A stretch of DNA of 37,980 nucleotides from Reyranellaceae bacterium (GTDB taxonomy: Bacteria; Pseudomonadota; Alphaproteobacteria; Reyranellales; Reyranellaceae): NCBI GenBank assembly GCA_022844045.1, contig JALHMM010000062.1, positions 1-37,980 of the forward strand. The letters are read 5' to 3'. Below the pieces are notes generated by a model that worked only from the letters and a program-made list of their open reading frames with translations, did not search any database and was not told the origin of the DNA. This document shows, piece by piece, positions 1 to 8,041 of the stretch (within the stretch, counting starts at the first letter, position 1; each line of letters opens with the position of its first letter). Both the position numbers and the translations under genes were made by a program.

Positions 1-710
1 CGTATGGCGGCGCCATGCCGGCGCGGCCCTCGCCCGGTCTCGCCGAGGCCGCCGCCACGTTCTTCGCGCCGCAGGCGCCTAGCGGCCAGGCGGCCGCGGC
101 GCAGCCTGCACCGGTTGAAGATCTGCGCACCTATCCGCTGGGCGCCGCGCGCGCGCAGGTGCACGGCACCTATATCGTGGCGCAGACCGAGGACGGCGTG
201 GTGATCGTCGACCAGCACGCCGCGCATGAGCGGCTGGTCTACGAGCGCATGAAGGACTCGATCGCCGCTTCGGGGGTAAAGCGCCAGAGCCTGCTGATCC
301 CGGAGATCGTCGAGATGGACGAGGATTCGGTGCGCCGCCTGGTGGCGCGCGCCGACGATCTCGCCGAATTGGGCCTCGTGCTCGAGGGCTTCGGCCATGG
401 CGCAGTGGCGGTGCGCGAGAGCCCGGCCTTGCTGGGCGACACCGACATATCGGGACTGGTGAAGGATCTCGCCGACGAGCTGGCGGAGTTCGGCGAGCAC
501 CTCTCGTTGAAGGAGCGGTTGGAAGAAGTCTGCGGCACCATGGCCTGCCACGGCTCGGTGCGTGCCGGCCGGCGCCTGTCGCTCGACGAGATGAACGCGC
601 TGTTGCGCCAGATGGAAGCCACGCCGCATTCCGGCCAGTGCAACCACGGGCGCCCGACCTATGTGGAACTCAAGCTGGCCGATATCGAGCGGCTGTTCGG
701 ACGGCGGTGA
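1..710 (+). CDS. mutL: DNA mismatch repair protein MutL, C-terminal part (5' end outside window)
   Basis: This is the C-terminal dimerisation and endonuclease region of MutL, which couples MutS mismatch recognition to strand incision. The reading frame is open from the window edge, so the N-terminal GHKL ATPase domain lies upstream and is not visible. A proline- and alanine-rich linker comes first. It is followed by [12 protein letters not shown] (nt 210-245), which fits the DQHA(x)2E(x)4E metal-binding motif of endonuclease-active MutL found in bacteria without MutH. Near the C-terminus are [12 protein letters not shown] and GQCNHGRPT, the companion conserved blocks of that active site. The stop at 708-710 directly abuts the ATG of the next gene, so the two are probably co-transcribed. 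The identity is clear; only the missing 5' part limits the description. Confidence 0.96.
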   Translation, partial: YGGAMPARPSPGLAEAAATFFAPQAPSGQAAAAQPAPVEDLRTYPLGAARAQVHGTYIVAQTEDGVVIVDQHAAHERLVYERMKDSIAASGVKRQSLLIPEIVEMDEDSVRRLVARADDLAELGLVLEGFGHGAVAVRESPALLGDTDISGLVKDLADELAEFGEHLSLKERLEEVCGTMACHGSVRAGRRLSLDEMNALLRQMEATPHSGQCNHGRPTYVELKLADIERLFGRR

Positions 711-1160
711 ATGAAGCGTTTCCTGTTCGCGGCCGCGTTGTTGGCCGCCGCCTATCCCGCCCTGGCGCAAACCCGCGCGCCCGCGCCCACCGACCGCATC
801 GTCGCCACGCCGTTCGATGGCACATGGGCAGGGACGGCCGCAGCCGTGGGCTCGTGCGCGGCGCTCGACATCCGGCTCATCATCGAGGGTGGCGCGGTCG
901 ACGGCACGGCGTCGGAGCCCGAACGACAGCGCGCGGCGGTCACCGGCAAGAGAGGCGAGACCCTGCCGTCACCGCCCGCGCTATGGCAATTGCACGGCCG
1001 CGTGCAAACCGACGGCACGCTGAAGCTCGCCGCGTTGCGTTCGATGAAAGAGCGCGAGCGGCAGAACGCGAGCTGGAGCGGCCGTGCCGCGGCGAGCTCG
1101 ATCACGCTCACCGAGTCCGGCGGCTGCTCGCGCGCCGCGACGCTCGCCCGCGGTCGCTGA
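711..1160 (+). CDS. small exported protein of unknown function
   Basis: A 149-residue protein begins with a typical signal peptide: MKR, a hydrophobic Leu/Ala stretch, then ALAQ, with predicted cleavage near residue 20. The mature part has a short TW-x-GT segment, two cysteines (in GSCAALDI and GGCSRA) that could form a disulfide, and alternating polar and hydrophobic residues suggesting a small beta-rich periplasmic domain. I do not recognise the family. The ATG follows the mutL stop without a gap, so translation is probably coupled to mutL. The opposite-strand reading frames here are shadows of the G+C-rich sequence. Confidence 0.75.
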   Translation: MKRFLFAAALLAAAYPALAQTRAPAPTDRIVATPFDGTWAGTAAAVGSCAALDIRLIIEGGAVDGTASEPERQRAAVTGKRGETLPSPPALWQLHGRVQTDGTLKLAALRSMKERERQNASWSGRAAASSITLTESGGCSRAATLARGR

Positions 1161-1166
1161 GGCGCG

Positions 1167-2003
1167 TCAGCCGGCGATGGCGCGCGTCTCGACGATCAGC
1201 TCGTCGAGACGCTCGAGACCCGACGCGTAAGAACCGTCCGATACGTCGCGCAGGATCGTCGTCACCCGCTCGGCGAAGGCTGCGGGCTTGCGCGCCAGGC
1301 GCGTGACACCAGCGACGGCGCCCTTCTCGTTCAGCAGGTAGACGCCGTTGATCGCGTACAGGCTCTGGCACAAGCAAGCGACAGAACGGAAGACGCAGCC
1401 CGCGATGTAAACCGTGTCGCCGCGCGCGGTCGATTTCTCGGCGTTCTCCAGCGAGAAACGCGCCTCCCATTCAAAGCGCTGACGCAGCGTCGCCTTCAGT
1501 GCCTCGGGATAGGGCGTCGTACGCGTGCGAAGCGCGGCCAGTGCGCCATCGGGGTCGTGCAGCGTTCTGCACAGCGCCACCTCGCCCATGTAGATCGACG
1601 AGACGAAGGCGTGCGGGTGGCCTGGCTGGTACGCGACCTCGACGCGGCCAGCATGGCAGTCGTCGATCACGCGGCCGACGCGCGCGAGGTCGCGGTAGAG
1701 CAGATCGACGCGCATCTCCTCGATCACCAGCCAGCCGCCGCCGTCGATCCATGGCCCCCAGCCGCCGATCGGCGTCACAGCCGCTTCGTCGCCCCGATCG
1801 TCGATCTCGGCGGCCACGCGGCCCAGCGCCATCACGTCGAGCGGCGCGGCACAGTCGTAGTAAAGGCCGATGTCGTAGTCCGACCGCGGCGTCGCCGTGC
1901 CCCGCGCCCGCGAGCCGCCCAGGGCGATGGCACGAACACCAGGCACCGCCGAGAGAATCTCGGTCAGCTCGCCCAACAGTCGCTCGTCATTGGCCACGCT
2001 CAT
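1167..2003 (-). CDS. nucleotidyltransferase-fold protein
   Basis: A 278-residue cytoplasmic protein has the Pol-beta-type nucleotidyltransferase motif near its N-terminus: GGSRARG (residues 29-35) followed by DYD (42-44), with a third candidate metal-binding Asp at about 100 (MRVDLLYRD). This GS...DxD...D arrangement is shared by aminoglycoside nucleotidyltransferases, MNT-type proteins and DUF4037-like enzymes. The second half is helical and probably binds the acceptor substrate, which cannot be predicted. The ATG at 2003 is preferred because GAGG lies six bases upstream; a TTG four codons further up is possible. It converges on the small exported protein gene (6-bp gap) and is not obviously in an operon. 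A HEPN partner, expected for MNT toxin systems, is not adjacent, so I do not call it a toxin-antitoxin gene. Confidence 0.8.
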   Translation of the reverse strand: MSVANDERLLGELTEILSAVPGVRAIALGGSRARGTATPRSDYDIGLYYDCAAPLDVMALGRVAAEIDDRGDEAAVTPIGGWGPWIDGGGWLVIEEMRVDLLYRDLARVGRVIDDCHAGRVEVAYQPGHPHAFVSSIYMGEVALCRTLHDPDGALAALRTRTTPYPEALKATLRQRFEWEARFSLENAEKSTARGDTVYIAGCVFRSVACLCQSLYAINGVYLLNEKGAVAGVTRLARKPAAFAERVTTILRDVSDGSYASGLERLDELIVETRAIAG

Positions 2004-2123
2004 CTCGCGCCTCAACGGGATTCCATGTCGTTTCAGGATCGATTAAATTTCTCGCCGTGCGCGCCGGTGCCGAAGGACATGGCGGCGCGCGGGTGAACGT
2101 ACATTGTTGGGGGAGAGTCATCC

Positions 2124-2612
2124 ATGCGCAGGTTTCTGGCTCCGCTTCTGGCCTTGACGGCCTTGCTCAACGTCGGCGCAGCCAATGCCGACGTGATCCA
2201 GCGCTATACGACCGGTTCGTGGGACATCGAGGCCAACGCGACCAGTGGCTCGTTCCAGAACTGCACCGCGACCGGCCAGTACGGCGGTGGCGCCTCGGTG
2301 ATGTTCATGTTGACGCGCACCTTCACCTGGGGAGTCGCCGTCACCAACCCGCGTTGGGACTGGAAAACCGGCACCGAAGGCGACATCACCTACTGGGTCG
2401 ATTCCTACCAGCGCCGCCAGGGTCGGGTCCGTGCGCTGGCGCCCACCGAGCTGATGGTCCTGCTCGCCGACTCGCAGCAGCTATTCCAGGAGATCCGCGC
2501 CGGCGACACGATGTACTTCGAGCCGCGGGGCGTGGACCGGTTCTCGATCACCCTCGTCGGCACGTCGGTGGCGCTCAACGAGCTGCTGGCCTGCGTGCGG
2601 CGCCATCGCTAA
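2124..2612 (+). CDS. exported protein of unknown function
   Basis: A 162-residue protein begins with a clear signal peptide ([22 protein letters not shown], cleavage near residue 22). The mature domain is rich in aromatic residues, Thr and Gly ([30 protein letters not shown]), suggesting a compact beta-rich periplasmic domain. Two cysteines (FQNCTA and LLACVR) could pair. I cannot assign a family. A strong Shine-Dalgarno run (GGGGGAGAG) precedes the ATG. The gene ends convergent with tgt and their stop codons overlap by 4 bp. It stands alone on this strand, so context gives no functional clue. Confidence 0.75.
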   Translation: MRRFLAPLLALTALLNVGAANADVIQRYTTGSWDIEANATSGSFQNCTATGQYGGGASVMFMLTRTFTWGVAVTNPRWDWKTGTEGDITYWVDSYQRRQGRVRALAPTELMVLLADSQQLFQEIRAGDTMYFEPRGVDRFSITLVGTSVALNELLACVRRHR

Positions 2613-3733
2613 AGCGCGTCGATATCGCCCCGCGCCTGCTGCTCGGCGAAGCGCTCGATCCAGTCGGCGAGCGCGCCCGCTTCGATCGCCGCGCGCAGGC
2701 CGCGCATGACGTCCTGGTAGAAATGCAGGTTGTGCCAGGTCAGCAGCATGGCGCCGAGGATCTCGTCGCTGCGGATCAGGTGATGCAGATAGGCGCGGCT
2801 GTAGCCGGCGCAGGCCGGGCAGGCGCAACCCTCGACCAGCGGCCGCCCATCGTCGCGGTGACGCGCGTTGCGCAGGTTCAGCTCGCCACGCCAGGTGAAG
2901 GCCTGCGCCGTGCGGCCAGCGCGCGTGGGCATCACGCAGTCGAACATGTCGATGCCGCGCGCGACGGCGCCGACGATGTCGGCCGGCCGGCCGACGCCCA
3001 TGAGGTAGCGCGGCCGATCGGCCGGCAACGCCGGCAAGGTGACGTCGAGCGCGGCGAACATCGCGTCCTGCCCCTCGCCCACCGCCAGCCCGCCGATGGC
3101 GTATCCATCGAAGCCGATATCGGTCAGCGCCTTGGCCGATTCCAGGCGCAGGTCGGGATAGACGCTGCCCTGCACGATGCCGAACAGGCCGTGGCCTTCG
3201 CGCTGGACGAAGACGCGTTTGCCGCGCTCGGCCCAGCGCATGGAGAGCCGCATCGACTTCGCGGCCTCCTCCTCGGTCGCCGGCCAGCTCGTGCATTCAT
3301 CGAACGACATGGTGATGTCGGCGCCGAGCTGCCGCTGGATATCGAGCGAGATATCGGGCGTCAGGCGGTGCGCCGAGCCGTCGATATGCGAGCGGAACGT
3401 CACGCCCTCGGCATCGAGCTGCCGCAGCTTGCTCAGCGACATCACCTGGAAGCCGCCGGAATCGGTGAGGATCGGCCCCTTCCAGTTCATGAAGCGATGC
3501 AGCCCACCCAACCGCTCGACGCGCTCGGCGCCGGGTCGCAGCATCAGGTGGTAGGTGTTGCCGAGCACGATCTCGGCGCCGGTCGCCGCCACCGACTCCG
3601 GCAGCATCGCCTTGACCGTCGCCGCCGTGCCCACGGGCATGAAAGCCGGCGTCTCGACCGTACCATGCGCCGTCACCAGCCGCCCGCGCCGCGCCGCGCC
3701 GTCGCGCGCGATTACCTCGTAGCCGATGCTCAT
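2609..3733 (-). CDS. tgt: queuine tRNA-ribosyltransferase
   Basis: Tgt exchanges guanine 34 for preQ1 in tRNAs with GUN anticodons, a central step of queuosine synthesis. The 374-residue protein has the usual bacterial length and all hallmark blocks: FMPVGT and [11 protein letters not shown] near the N-terminus, [10 protein letters not shown] with the catalytic Asp91, the [12 protein letters not shown] block (260-271) containing the nucleophilic Asp, and the zinc site made by Cys303, Cys305, Cys308 and His334 (CACPAC then TWHN). Its start overlaps the queA stop as ATGA, so translation is coupled. It is the last gene of yhhQ-queA-tgt. Its stop shares a CTAA tetranucleotide with the convergent exported-protein gene. 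Confidence 0.98.
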   Translation of the reverse strand: MSIGYEVIARDGAARRGRLVTAHGTVETPAFMPVGTAATVKAMLPESVAATGAEIVLGNTYHLMLRPGAERVERLGGLHRFMNWKGPILTDSGGFQVMSLSKLRQLDAEGVTFRSHIDGSAHRLTPDISLDIQRQLGADITMSFDECTSWPATEEEAAKSMRLSMRWAERGKRVFVQREGHGLFGIVQGSVYPDLRLESAKALTDIGFDGYAIGGLAVGEGQDAMFAALDVTLPALPADRPRYLMGVGRPADIVGAVARGIDMFDCVMPTRAGRTAQAFTWRGELNLRNARHRDDGRPLVEGCACPACAGYSRAYLHHLIRSDEILGAMLLTWHNLHFYQDVMRGLRAAIEAGALADWIERFAEQQARGDIDAL

Positions 3734-4803
3734 CCGGACTTGTTCCGATGCAGCAGGCTGGCGTCGCCGTAGGAATAGAAGCGGTACTCGTGCGCGACAG
3801 CGTGGGCGTAAGCCGCCTGCATGCGCTCGAGCCCGGCGAAGGCGCTCACCAGCATGAACAGGGTCGAGCGCGGCAGATGGAAGTTGGTCAGCAGCAGGTC
3901 GACGACGCGGAAATCAAACCCTGGCGTGATGAAGATCGATGTCTCGCCAGACCAAGGCTCGACACGGCCGTCATGCTCCGCCGCCACGCTTTCCAGCAAG
4001 CGCAGCGGCGTCGTGCCGATCGACACGACGCGGCCGCCGCTCGCGCGCGCGGCCTTGATCGCATCAACGGTCTGCGCGCCGACCTCGCCCCATTCCGCGT
4101 GCATGACATGCGCCTCGGTGTCGGCCACACGTACCGGTTGGAAAGTCCCGGCCCCGACGTGCAGCGTGACCATGGTCGTCGCCACGCCCTTGTCGCGCAG
4201 GGTGGCGAGGAGTTCCGGCGTGAAATGCAATCCAGCGGTCGGCGCCGCCACCGCGCCGTCGCGCGCGGCATAGACGGTCTGGTAGTCGGCGCGGTCGCGC
4301 TCGTCGCCGATTCCGCCACGGATATAGGGCGGCAGCGGCACGGCGCCGTGCGCGTCGAGCAGGCGGGGCAGGCTCGTGGCGTCGGCGTCGAAGACAAGGT
4401 CGAGCGCGCCCTCGTCTGTCTTGCCGCGCACAGTGGCGGTGAGATCGTCGCCAAAGCGCAGCGTGTCGCCCTGCTTCAGGCGCTTGCCCGGCCGGCAGAA
4501 GGCGCGCCAGGCGCCGTCCGCAAGGCGACGCACCAGCAGCGCCTCGAACTCCACGTCGCGGCGCGCCTCGGGTCCGTCGCCGCCGTCGCCCGGTCGTATG
4601 CCGTGCAGGCGCGCGGGGATCACGCGCGTGTCGTTGAACACCAGCAGGTCGCCCTTGCGCAGCAGCGCGGGCAGGTCGCGCACGATCCGATCGACGGGCG
4701 CGCCGGCGCCGACCTCGAGCAGCCGTGCCGAATCGCGCGGCTCGGCCGGACGTTGCGCGATGCGCTCCGCCGGCAGCTCGAAATCGAACAGCTCGACGCG
4801 CAT
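3730..4803 (-). CDS. queA: S-adenosylmethionine:tRNA ribosyltransferase-isomerase
   Basis: QueA transfers and isomerises the ribosyl part of S-adenosylmethionine onto preQ1-modified tRNA, giving epoxyqueuosine. The 357-residue product begins [17 protein letters not shown], the canonical QueA N-terminus (DFDLPxxLIAQxP in relatives). It continues with ARLLEV, the [15 protein letters not shown] block and the conserved [10 protein letters not shown] segment, then [11 protein letters not shown] and [18 protein letters not shown] near the C-terminus. Upstream reading without a stop continues to 5478, but that region is yhhQ in another frame, so the start is placed at the family-consistent ATG. Only 5 bp separate it from the yhhQ stop, and its own stop overlaps the tgt start. 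The substrate chain yhhQ-queA-tgt supports the call. Confidence 0.98.
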   Translation of the reverse strand: MRVELFDFELPAERIAQRPAEPRDSARLLEVGAGAPVDRIVRDLPALLRKGDLLVFNDTRVIPARLHGIRPGDGGDGPEARRDVEFEALLVRRLADGAWRAFCRPGKRLKQGDTLRFGDDLTATVRGKTDEGALDLVFDADATSLPRLLDAHGAVPLPPYIRGGIGDERDRADYQTVYAARDGAVAAPTAGLHFTPELLATLRDKGVATTMVTLHVGAGTFQPVRVADTEAHVMHAEWGEVGAQTVDAIKAARASGGRVVSIGTTPLRLLESVAAEHDGRVEPWSGETSIFITPGFDFRVVDLLLTNFHLPRSTLFMLVSAFAGLERMQAAYAHAVAHEYRFYSYGDASLLHRNKSG

Positions 4804-4808
4804 CGCGC

Positions 4809-5360
4809 TCAGGCGGTCCGCGGCACGACGACGTTCATCAGCGCGCGGAACGGCGCGAGGAAGACCAGCGCCAGCACCAGCTTCACCGCGAGATCGCCCA
4901 CCGACAACGTCACCACCGACGGACCCTGCGCCTGCGGCAAGAACGGCATGACGCCGATGAAGGCGATGCCGAAGAACAGCGCGGTGTCGATGACCGAGCC
5001 CAGCGCGGAGCCAATGAACGGCGCCTTCCACCAGCTGGCGCGGCGCAGGCGGTCGAAGACGTGGATGTCGAGAAGCTGGCCCACCAGAAAGGCGATACCC
5101 GAAGCCAGCGCGATGCGCCATGGCGCCAGCACGCCCGACAGCAGCACGCCCGCGATGAAGCCGACATAGACCACCTGCCGCGCCCGCTCCGAGCCGAAGG
5201 CGCGATTGGCGAGATCGGTGACGAGGAATGTAAGCGGATAGATCAACGCGCCCCAGGTGAGCCAGGCGTTGACCGGGAACTGCACGGTATAGTTCGAGGC
5301 CGCGACGACGACGACCATGGCGACGATGGCCAGCGCCATCCCGCGCGAGATGTTGGACAT
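4809..5360 (-). CDS. yhhQ: queuosine precursor transporter (YhhQ/VUT family)
   Basis: A 183-residue integral membrane protein with about six hydrophobic helices. YhhQ-family proteins import queuosine precursors (preQ0/preQ1) across the inner membrane. Family features visible are the N-terminal [40 protein letters not shown] segment (given here in part: [13 protein letters not shown]), then [27 protein letters not shown] and the [18 protein letters not shown] helix. The start is the ATG at 5360, which has GGAGG seven bases upstream; longer readings add an uncharged-poor, arginine-rich stretch that does not fit the family. It heads the yhhQ-queA-tgt operon, so the cell probably salvages precursor. 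No preQ1-I riboswitch consensus was found in the leader. Confidence 0.92.
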   Translation of the reverse strand: MSNISRGMALAIVAMVVVVAASNYTVQFPVNAWLTWGALIYPLTFLVTDLANRAFGSERARQVVYVGFIAGVLLSGVLAPWRIALASGIAFLVGQLLDIHVFDRLRRASWWKAPFIGSALGSVIDTALFFGIAFIGVMPFLPQAQGPSVVTLSVGDLAVKLVLALVFLAPFRALMNVVVPRTA

Positions 5361-5433
5361 ATCCGATCCTCCAGCCCTCTCCGGCGACACAGGCCGACGG
5401 GCGCGCGGGCTTATACGCGAGGCGGTGGAGCTT

Positions 5434-5450
5434 GGCGAGAGACTCTCGCC
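5434..5450. promoter_or_regulatory. 17-bp perfect inverted repeat between yhhQ and ttuC
   Basis: GGCGAGAG-A-CTCTCGCC is a perfect palindrome with 8-bp arms around one base. It lies in the 230-bp divergent spacer, 74 bp upstream of the yhhQ start and about 140 bp before the dehydrogenase start. The symmetry and position suit a dimeric repressor operator, or a short RNA hairpin in the yhhQ leader, but no cognate regulator can be named. The rest of the spacer shows no clear promoter or riboswitch. Confidence 0.4.
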
Positions 5451-5590
5451 CTGGGCGAAACGGCTGACCCGGCGGCAATCGCGGTCACAACAATGCGTCG
5501 TATCGTTCACATCACCGCGCCGGCCGCCGCTTTCGCTCGGGGCGACATCAGGGGTACAAACGCCGCGGACATCAGCGAGGGCCAGCTATC

Positions 5591-6661
5591 GTGCGCGCAT
5601 ACAGAATCGCCGCCATCCCCGGCGATGGCATCGGCAAGGAAGTCATTCCGGCCGGTGTCGAGGTGCTGACCAGGCTGTCGCGGATGACCAACGATTTCCG
5701 GCTCGACTTCACCGAGTTCCCCTGGGGCTCCGATTTCTATCGCACCACCGGCGCGCTGATGCCCGAGGACGGGCTGGAGACGCTGAAGCCTTTCGACGCG
5801 ATTTACTTCGGCGCGGTGGGCGACCCGCATGTGCCCGATCACGTCACGCTGTGGGGCCTACGGCTGAAGATCTGCCAGGGCTTCGATCAGTACGCCAATG
5901 TACGGCCCACGCGCGTGCTGCCCGGGCTGAAGAGCCCGCTCGCCGACTGCCCGCCGGGCAAGCTCGACTGGGTGATCGTGCGTGAGAACAGCGAGGGCGA
6001 ATACGCCGGCCAGGGCGGCCGCTCGCATCGCGGTCATCCCGAGGAGATCGCCACCGAGGTCTCGATCTTCACCCGAGTGGGCGTCACCCGAATCATGCGT
6101 TTCGCCTTCATGCTGGCGCGCTCGCGGCCGCGCAGGAAGCTGACGGTGATCACCAAGTCCAACGCGCAACGTCACGGCATGGTGCTGTGGGACGAGATCG
6201 CCGCCGAGGTAGGCCGCGACTTCCCCGATGTCAGCGTCGACAAGGAGCTGGTCGACGCCGCTACGGTGCGCATGGTCAATCGACCGGACAGCCTCGACAC
6301 CATCGTCGCGACCAACCTGCATGCCGACATCCTGAGCGACCTTGCCGCGGCTTTGGCGGGCAGCATCGGCATCGCGCCGACGGGAAATGTGAATCCCGAG
6401 CGCAAGTTTCCCTCGATGTTCGAGCCGATCCATGGCTCGGCCTTCGACATCATGGGCAAAGGCCTCGCCAACCCCATCGGCACCTTCTGGTCGGCTGTCA
6501 TGATGTTGGACCATCTGGGCGAATCGGAAGCGGCGGCGCGCCTGATGCGGGCGATCGAACGCGTCACGGCCGAGCGCAAGACGCTGACCCGCGATCTGGG
6601 CGATACGGCCGGGACCGCCGCCGTGACCGCGGCTATTTGCACGGCCCTGGAACAAATCTGA
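5591..6661 (+). CDS. ttuC: tartrate dehydrogenase/decarboxylase-type beta-decarboxylating dehydrogenase
   Basis: A 356-residue member of the isocitrate/isopropylmalate dehydrogenase family, closest in pattern to tartrate dehydrogenase/D-malate decarboxylase, which oxidises tartrate or D-malate with NAD. Visible features are the N-terminal YRIAAIPGDGIGKEV, the NVRPTRVLPG arginine region, VIVRENSEGEYAGQGG with Tyr138, Lys189 in ITKSN, and metal ligands Asp222, Asp246 and Asp250 (LHADILSDLAA). GNVNPERKFPSMFEPIHGSA follows, as in the tartrate/D-malate branch. The start is GTG, supported by the family N-terminus and a GAGGG sequence about nine bases upstream. True substrate preference among tartrate, D-malate and isopropylmalate cannot be read from sequence. 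The TetR gene 110 bp downstream may regulate this locus. Confidence 0.88.
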   Translation: MRAYRIAAIPGDGIGKEVIPAGVEVLTRLSRMTNDFRLDFTEFPWGSDFYRTTGALMPEDGLETLKPFDAIYFGAVGDPHVPDHVTLWGLRLKICQGFDQYANVRPTRVLPGLKSPLADCPPGKLDWVIVRENSEGEYAGQGGRSHRGHPEEIATEVSIFTRVGVTRIMRFAFMLARSRPRRKLTVITKSNAQRHGMVLWDEIAAEVGRDFPDVSVDKELVDAATVRMVNRPDSLDTIVATNLHADILSDLAAALAGSIGIAPTGNVNPERKFPSMFEPIHGSAFDIMGKGLANPIGTFWSAVMMLDHLGESEAAARLMRAIERVTAERKTLTRDLGDTAGTAAVTAAICTALEQI

Positions 6662-6771
6662 GCATTTGTTCATCTCCCGGTAAATGTCGTGTAGCATCGG
6701 TTTGGAAGCCGGTTCGGGGGAGCGGGCGTCCGGCTAGGCCGCGCCTTGCGGTGCTGATCGGGTCGGAGACG

Positions 6772-7410
6772 ATGCCGCGCAGGAAGAACCAGGTACCCCC
6801 GCCATTACCGGGCGAGAATCCCGATGGCCGGCGTCGGCGCGGTGATCGCACCCACCAGCGCCTGTTCGAAGCCGCCGGCGCGTTGATGCGCGAGCTCGAC
6901 GAGATGCCGACGGTGGCGCAGATCGCCCAGCGCGCCGGCGTCGTGCCGCGCACGCTCTACCAGCACTTCCCCGATTCGGCGGCGCTTTATGGCGCCACCT
7001 TCGACCATTTCCTGGCCACCGCCTTCGCCAGCCTGCCCGAGCTGTCGTCCGCGGGCTCTCTCGAGGCGCGCATTCATGGCTTCGTCGAGCGGCGCGCGCG
7101 CATCTGCGAGGACTGGCTGCCGCTGTGGCGCGTCGGGCTGCGTTTCGCGCGCCGCGACAGCGCCTATCGCGCGCGCATCGAGGCCGCCGTCGACGGCCTG
7201 CGCATGCGCATGCGCATCCTCTACGAACCCGAGTTCGCCCGCCTGTCGCCCGAGAACCAGCGGTTGCTGACCGACGCCGTGACGACAATCACCGATCACG
7301 AAGGCTGGGCGCATCTGCGCTGGATCTGCGGCTACGACTTCGAGAAGTCCTGCTCGGTGTGGCGCTTCGCCATCGCGGCGCAGTTCGCGGCGATGGCGAA
7401 TAGAAGCTGA
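6772..7410 (+). CDS. TetR/AcrR-family transcriptional regulator
   Basis: A 212-residue protein has a TetR-type helix-turn-helix in its N-terminal quarter: RLFEAAGALMRE, then TVAQIAQRAGVVPRTLYQHFPDSAALYGATF, where LYQHFP is the usual recognition-helix ending. The remaining helical domain would bind an unknown ligand and dimerise. The arginine- and proline-rich start (MPRRKNQVPPPLPGENP) is longer than average for the family. The ATG at 6772 follows a GGTCGGAG sequence; an in-frame GTG at 6751 is an alternative. It lies between the tartrate-dehydrogenase-type gene and the VOC gene on the same strand and probably controls one of them. No obvious operator palindrome was seen in the 110-bp upstream gap. 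Confidence 0.9.
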   Translation: MPRRKNQVPPPLPGENPDGRRRRGDRTHQRLFEAAGALMRELDEMPTVAQIAQRAGVVPRTLYQHFPDSAALYGATFDHFLATAFASLPELSSAGSLEARIHGFVERRARICEDWLPLWRVGLRFARRDSAYRARIEAAVDGLRMRMRILYEPEFARLSPENQRLLTDAVTTITDHEGWAHLRWICGYDFEKSCSVWRFAIAAQFAAMANRS

Positions 7411-7462
7411 CGCGCGCCGCCCAGCGTGCTGATCTTCACGCGCCGGGCATGGGAGGGCGCGC

Positions 7463-8041
7463 ATGGGCAGCGACTACGATCCGAAGCGGATTGCGGCCAT
7501 GGGCCGGCCGCGGGGCATGCCGTTTCGCATCACCAAGATCGGCCACGTGGTGCTCAACGTCGCCGACCTCGAGCGCTCGGCGCGCTTCTATACCGAGGTG
7601 TTGGGCTTCGAGATCTCCGACGTCTATCTCAAGTCCATGATGCCTGGCGGCATGGTCTTCATGCGCTTCAACGGCGATCACCACGGCATCGCGCTCGTCG
7701 GCGCGCTCGAGGGCGCCTCGACCAGCACCGAGCTGCACCATCTCGCCTTCGAGGTCGGCTCGCTCGATGAGGTGCTGCTGGCGGCCGAACGTATCCGCGC
7801 CGCCGGCGCCACGATCGACTTCGAGGGCCGCCGCCGCGCCGGGGTGCAGATCGCGGTCGAATTTCGCGATCCCGACGGCCATCGGCTGGAGATCTACTGG
7901 GGCCTAGACCAGATCGGTAGCGACGGCCGCGCCCGTCCATCAGAGGAATGGAAGGGCGCGCGCAGCTTCGCCGAGGCGATCAACGATCCGGTGCGCGGCC
8001 AGGACACCACGCTGCGCGATCCGTCGCTGCTGAAACCCTAA
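7463..8041 (+). CDS. VOC-family (glyoxalase/extradiol dioxygenase fold) protein
   Basis: A 192-residue single VOC-domain protein. After a 20-residue lead it shows ITKIGHVVLNVADLERSARFY, with His28 as the likely first metal ligand. ELHHLAFEV (His92/His93) provides the second and LEIYWG (Glu143) the third, the H/H/E pattern of metal-dependent glyoxalases and extradiol dioxygenases. DPDGHRLEIYW is a typical VOC ending, and a 45-residue polar tail follows. Substrate cannot be predicted; a ring-cleavage or isomerase role in small-molecule catabolism is plausible. A good ribosome site (GGGAGG) lies six bases before the ATG. Its TAA stop overlaps the stop of the convergent MBL gene within a CTAA. 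Confidence 0.85.
   Translation: MGSDYDPKRIAAMGRPRGMPFRITKIGHVVLNVADLERSARFYTEVLGFEISDVYLKSMMPGGMVFMRFNGDHHGIALVGALEGASTSTELHHLAFEVGSLDEVLLAAERIRAAGATIDFEGRRRAGVQIAVEFRDPDGHRLEIYWGLDQIGSDGRARPSEEWKGARSFAEAINDPVRGQDTTLRDPSLLKP

Noticed and set aside
1167..2003. MNT-HEPN toxin-antitoxin system
   Set aside because: The nucleotidyltransferase is much longer than MNT antitoxins and no HEPN gene is adjacent.
1499..3772. A 757-residue open frame on the plus strand, antisense to the nucleotidyltransferase and tgt
   Set aside because: It is Arg/Ala-rich, has no domain and lies opposite clear genes; G+C-rich codon bias leaves antisense frames open.
4804..5478. Long N-terminal extension of queA
   Set aside because: The added sequence is yhhQ read in another frame; the family N-terminus starts at 4803.
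5361..5590. preQ1 riboswitch upstream of the queuosine operon
   Set aside because: No preQ1-I core (C-rich loop followed by an A-rich tail and CTAA-like pairing) could be found; only a simple palindrome is present.
7198..7220. GCGCAT hexamer repeat in the TetR gene
   Set aside because: It encodes alternating Arg-Met within a normal helix and is too short to be a meaningful repeat.
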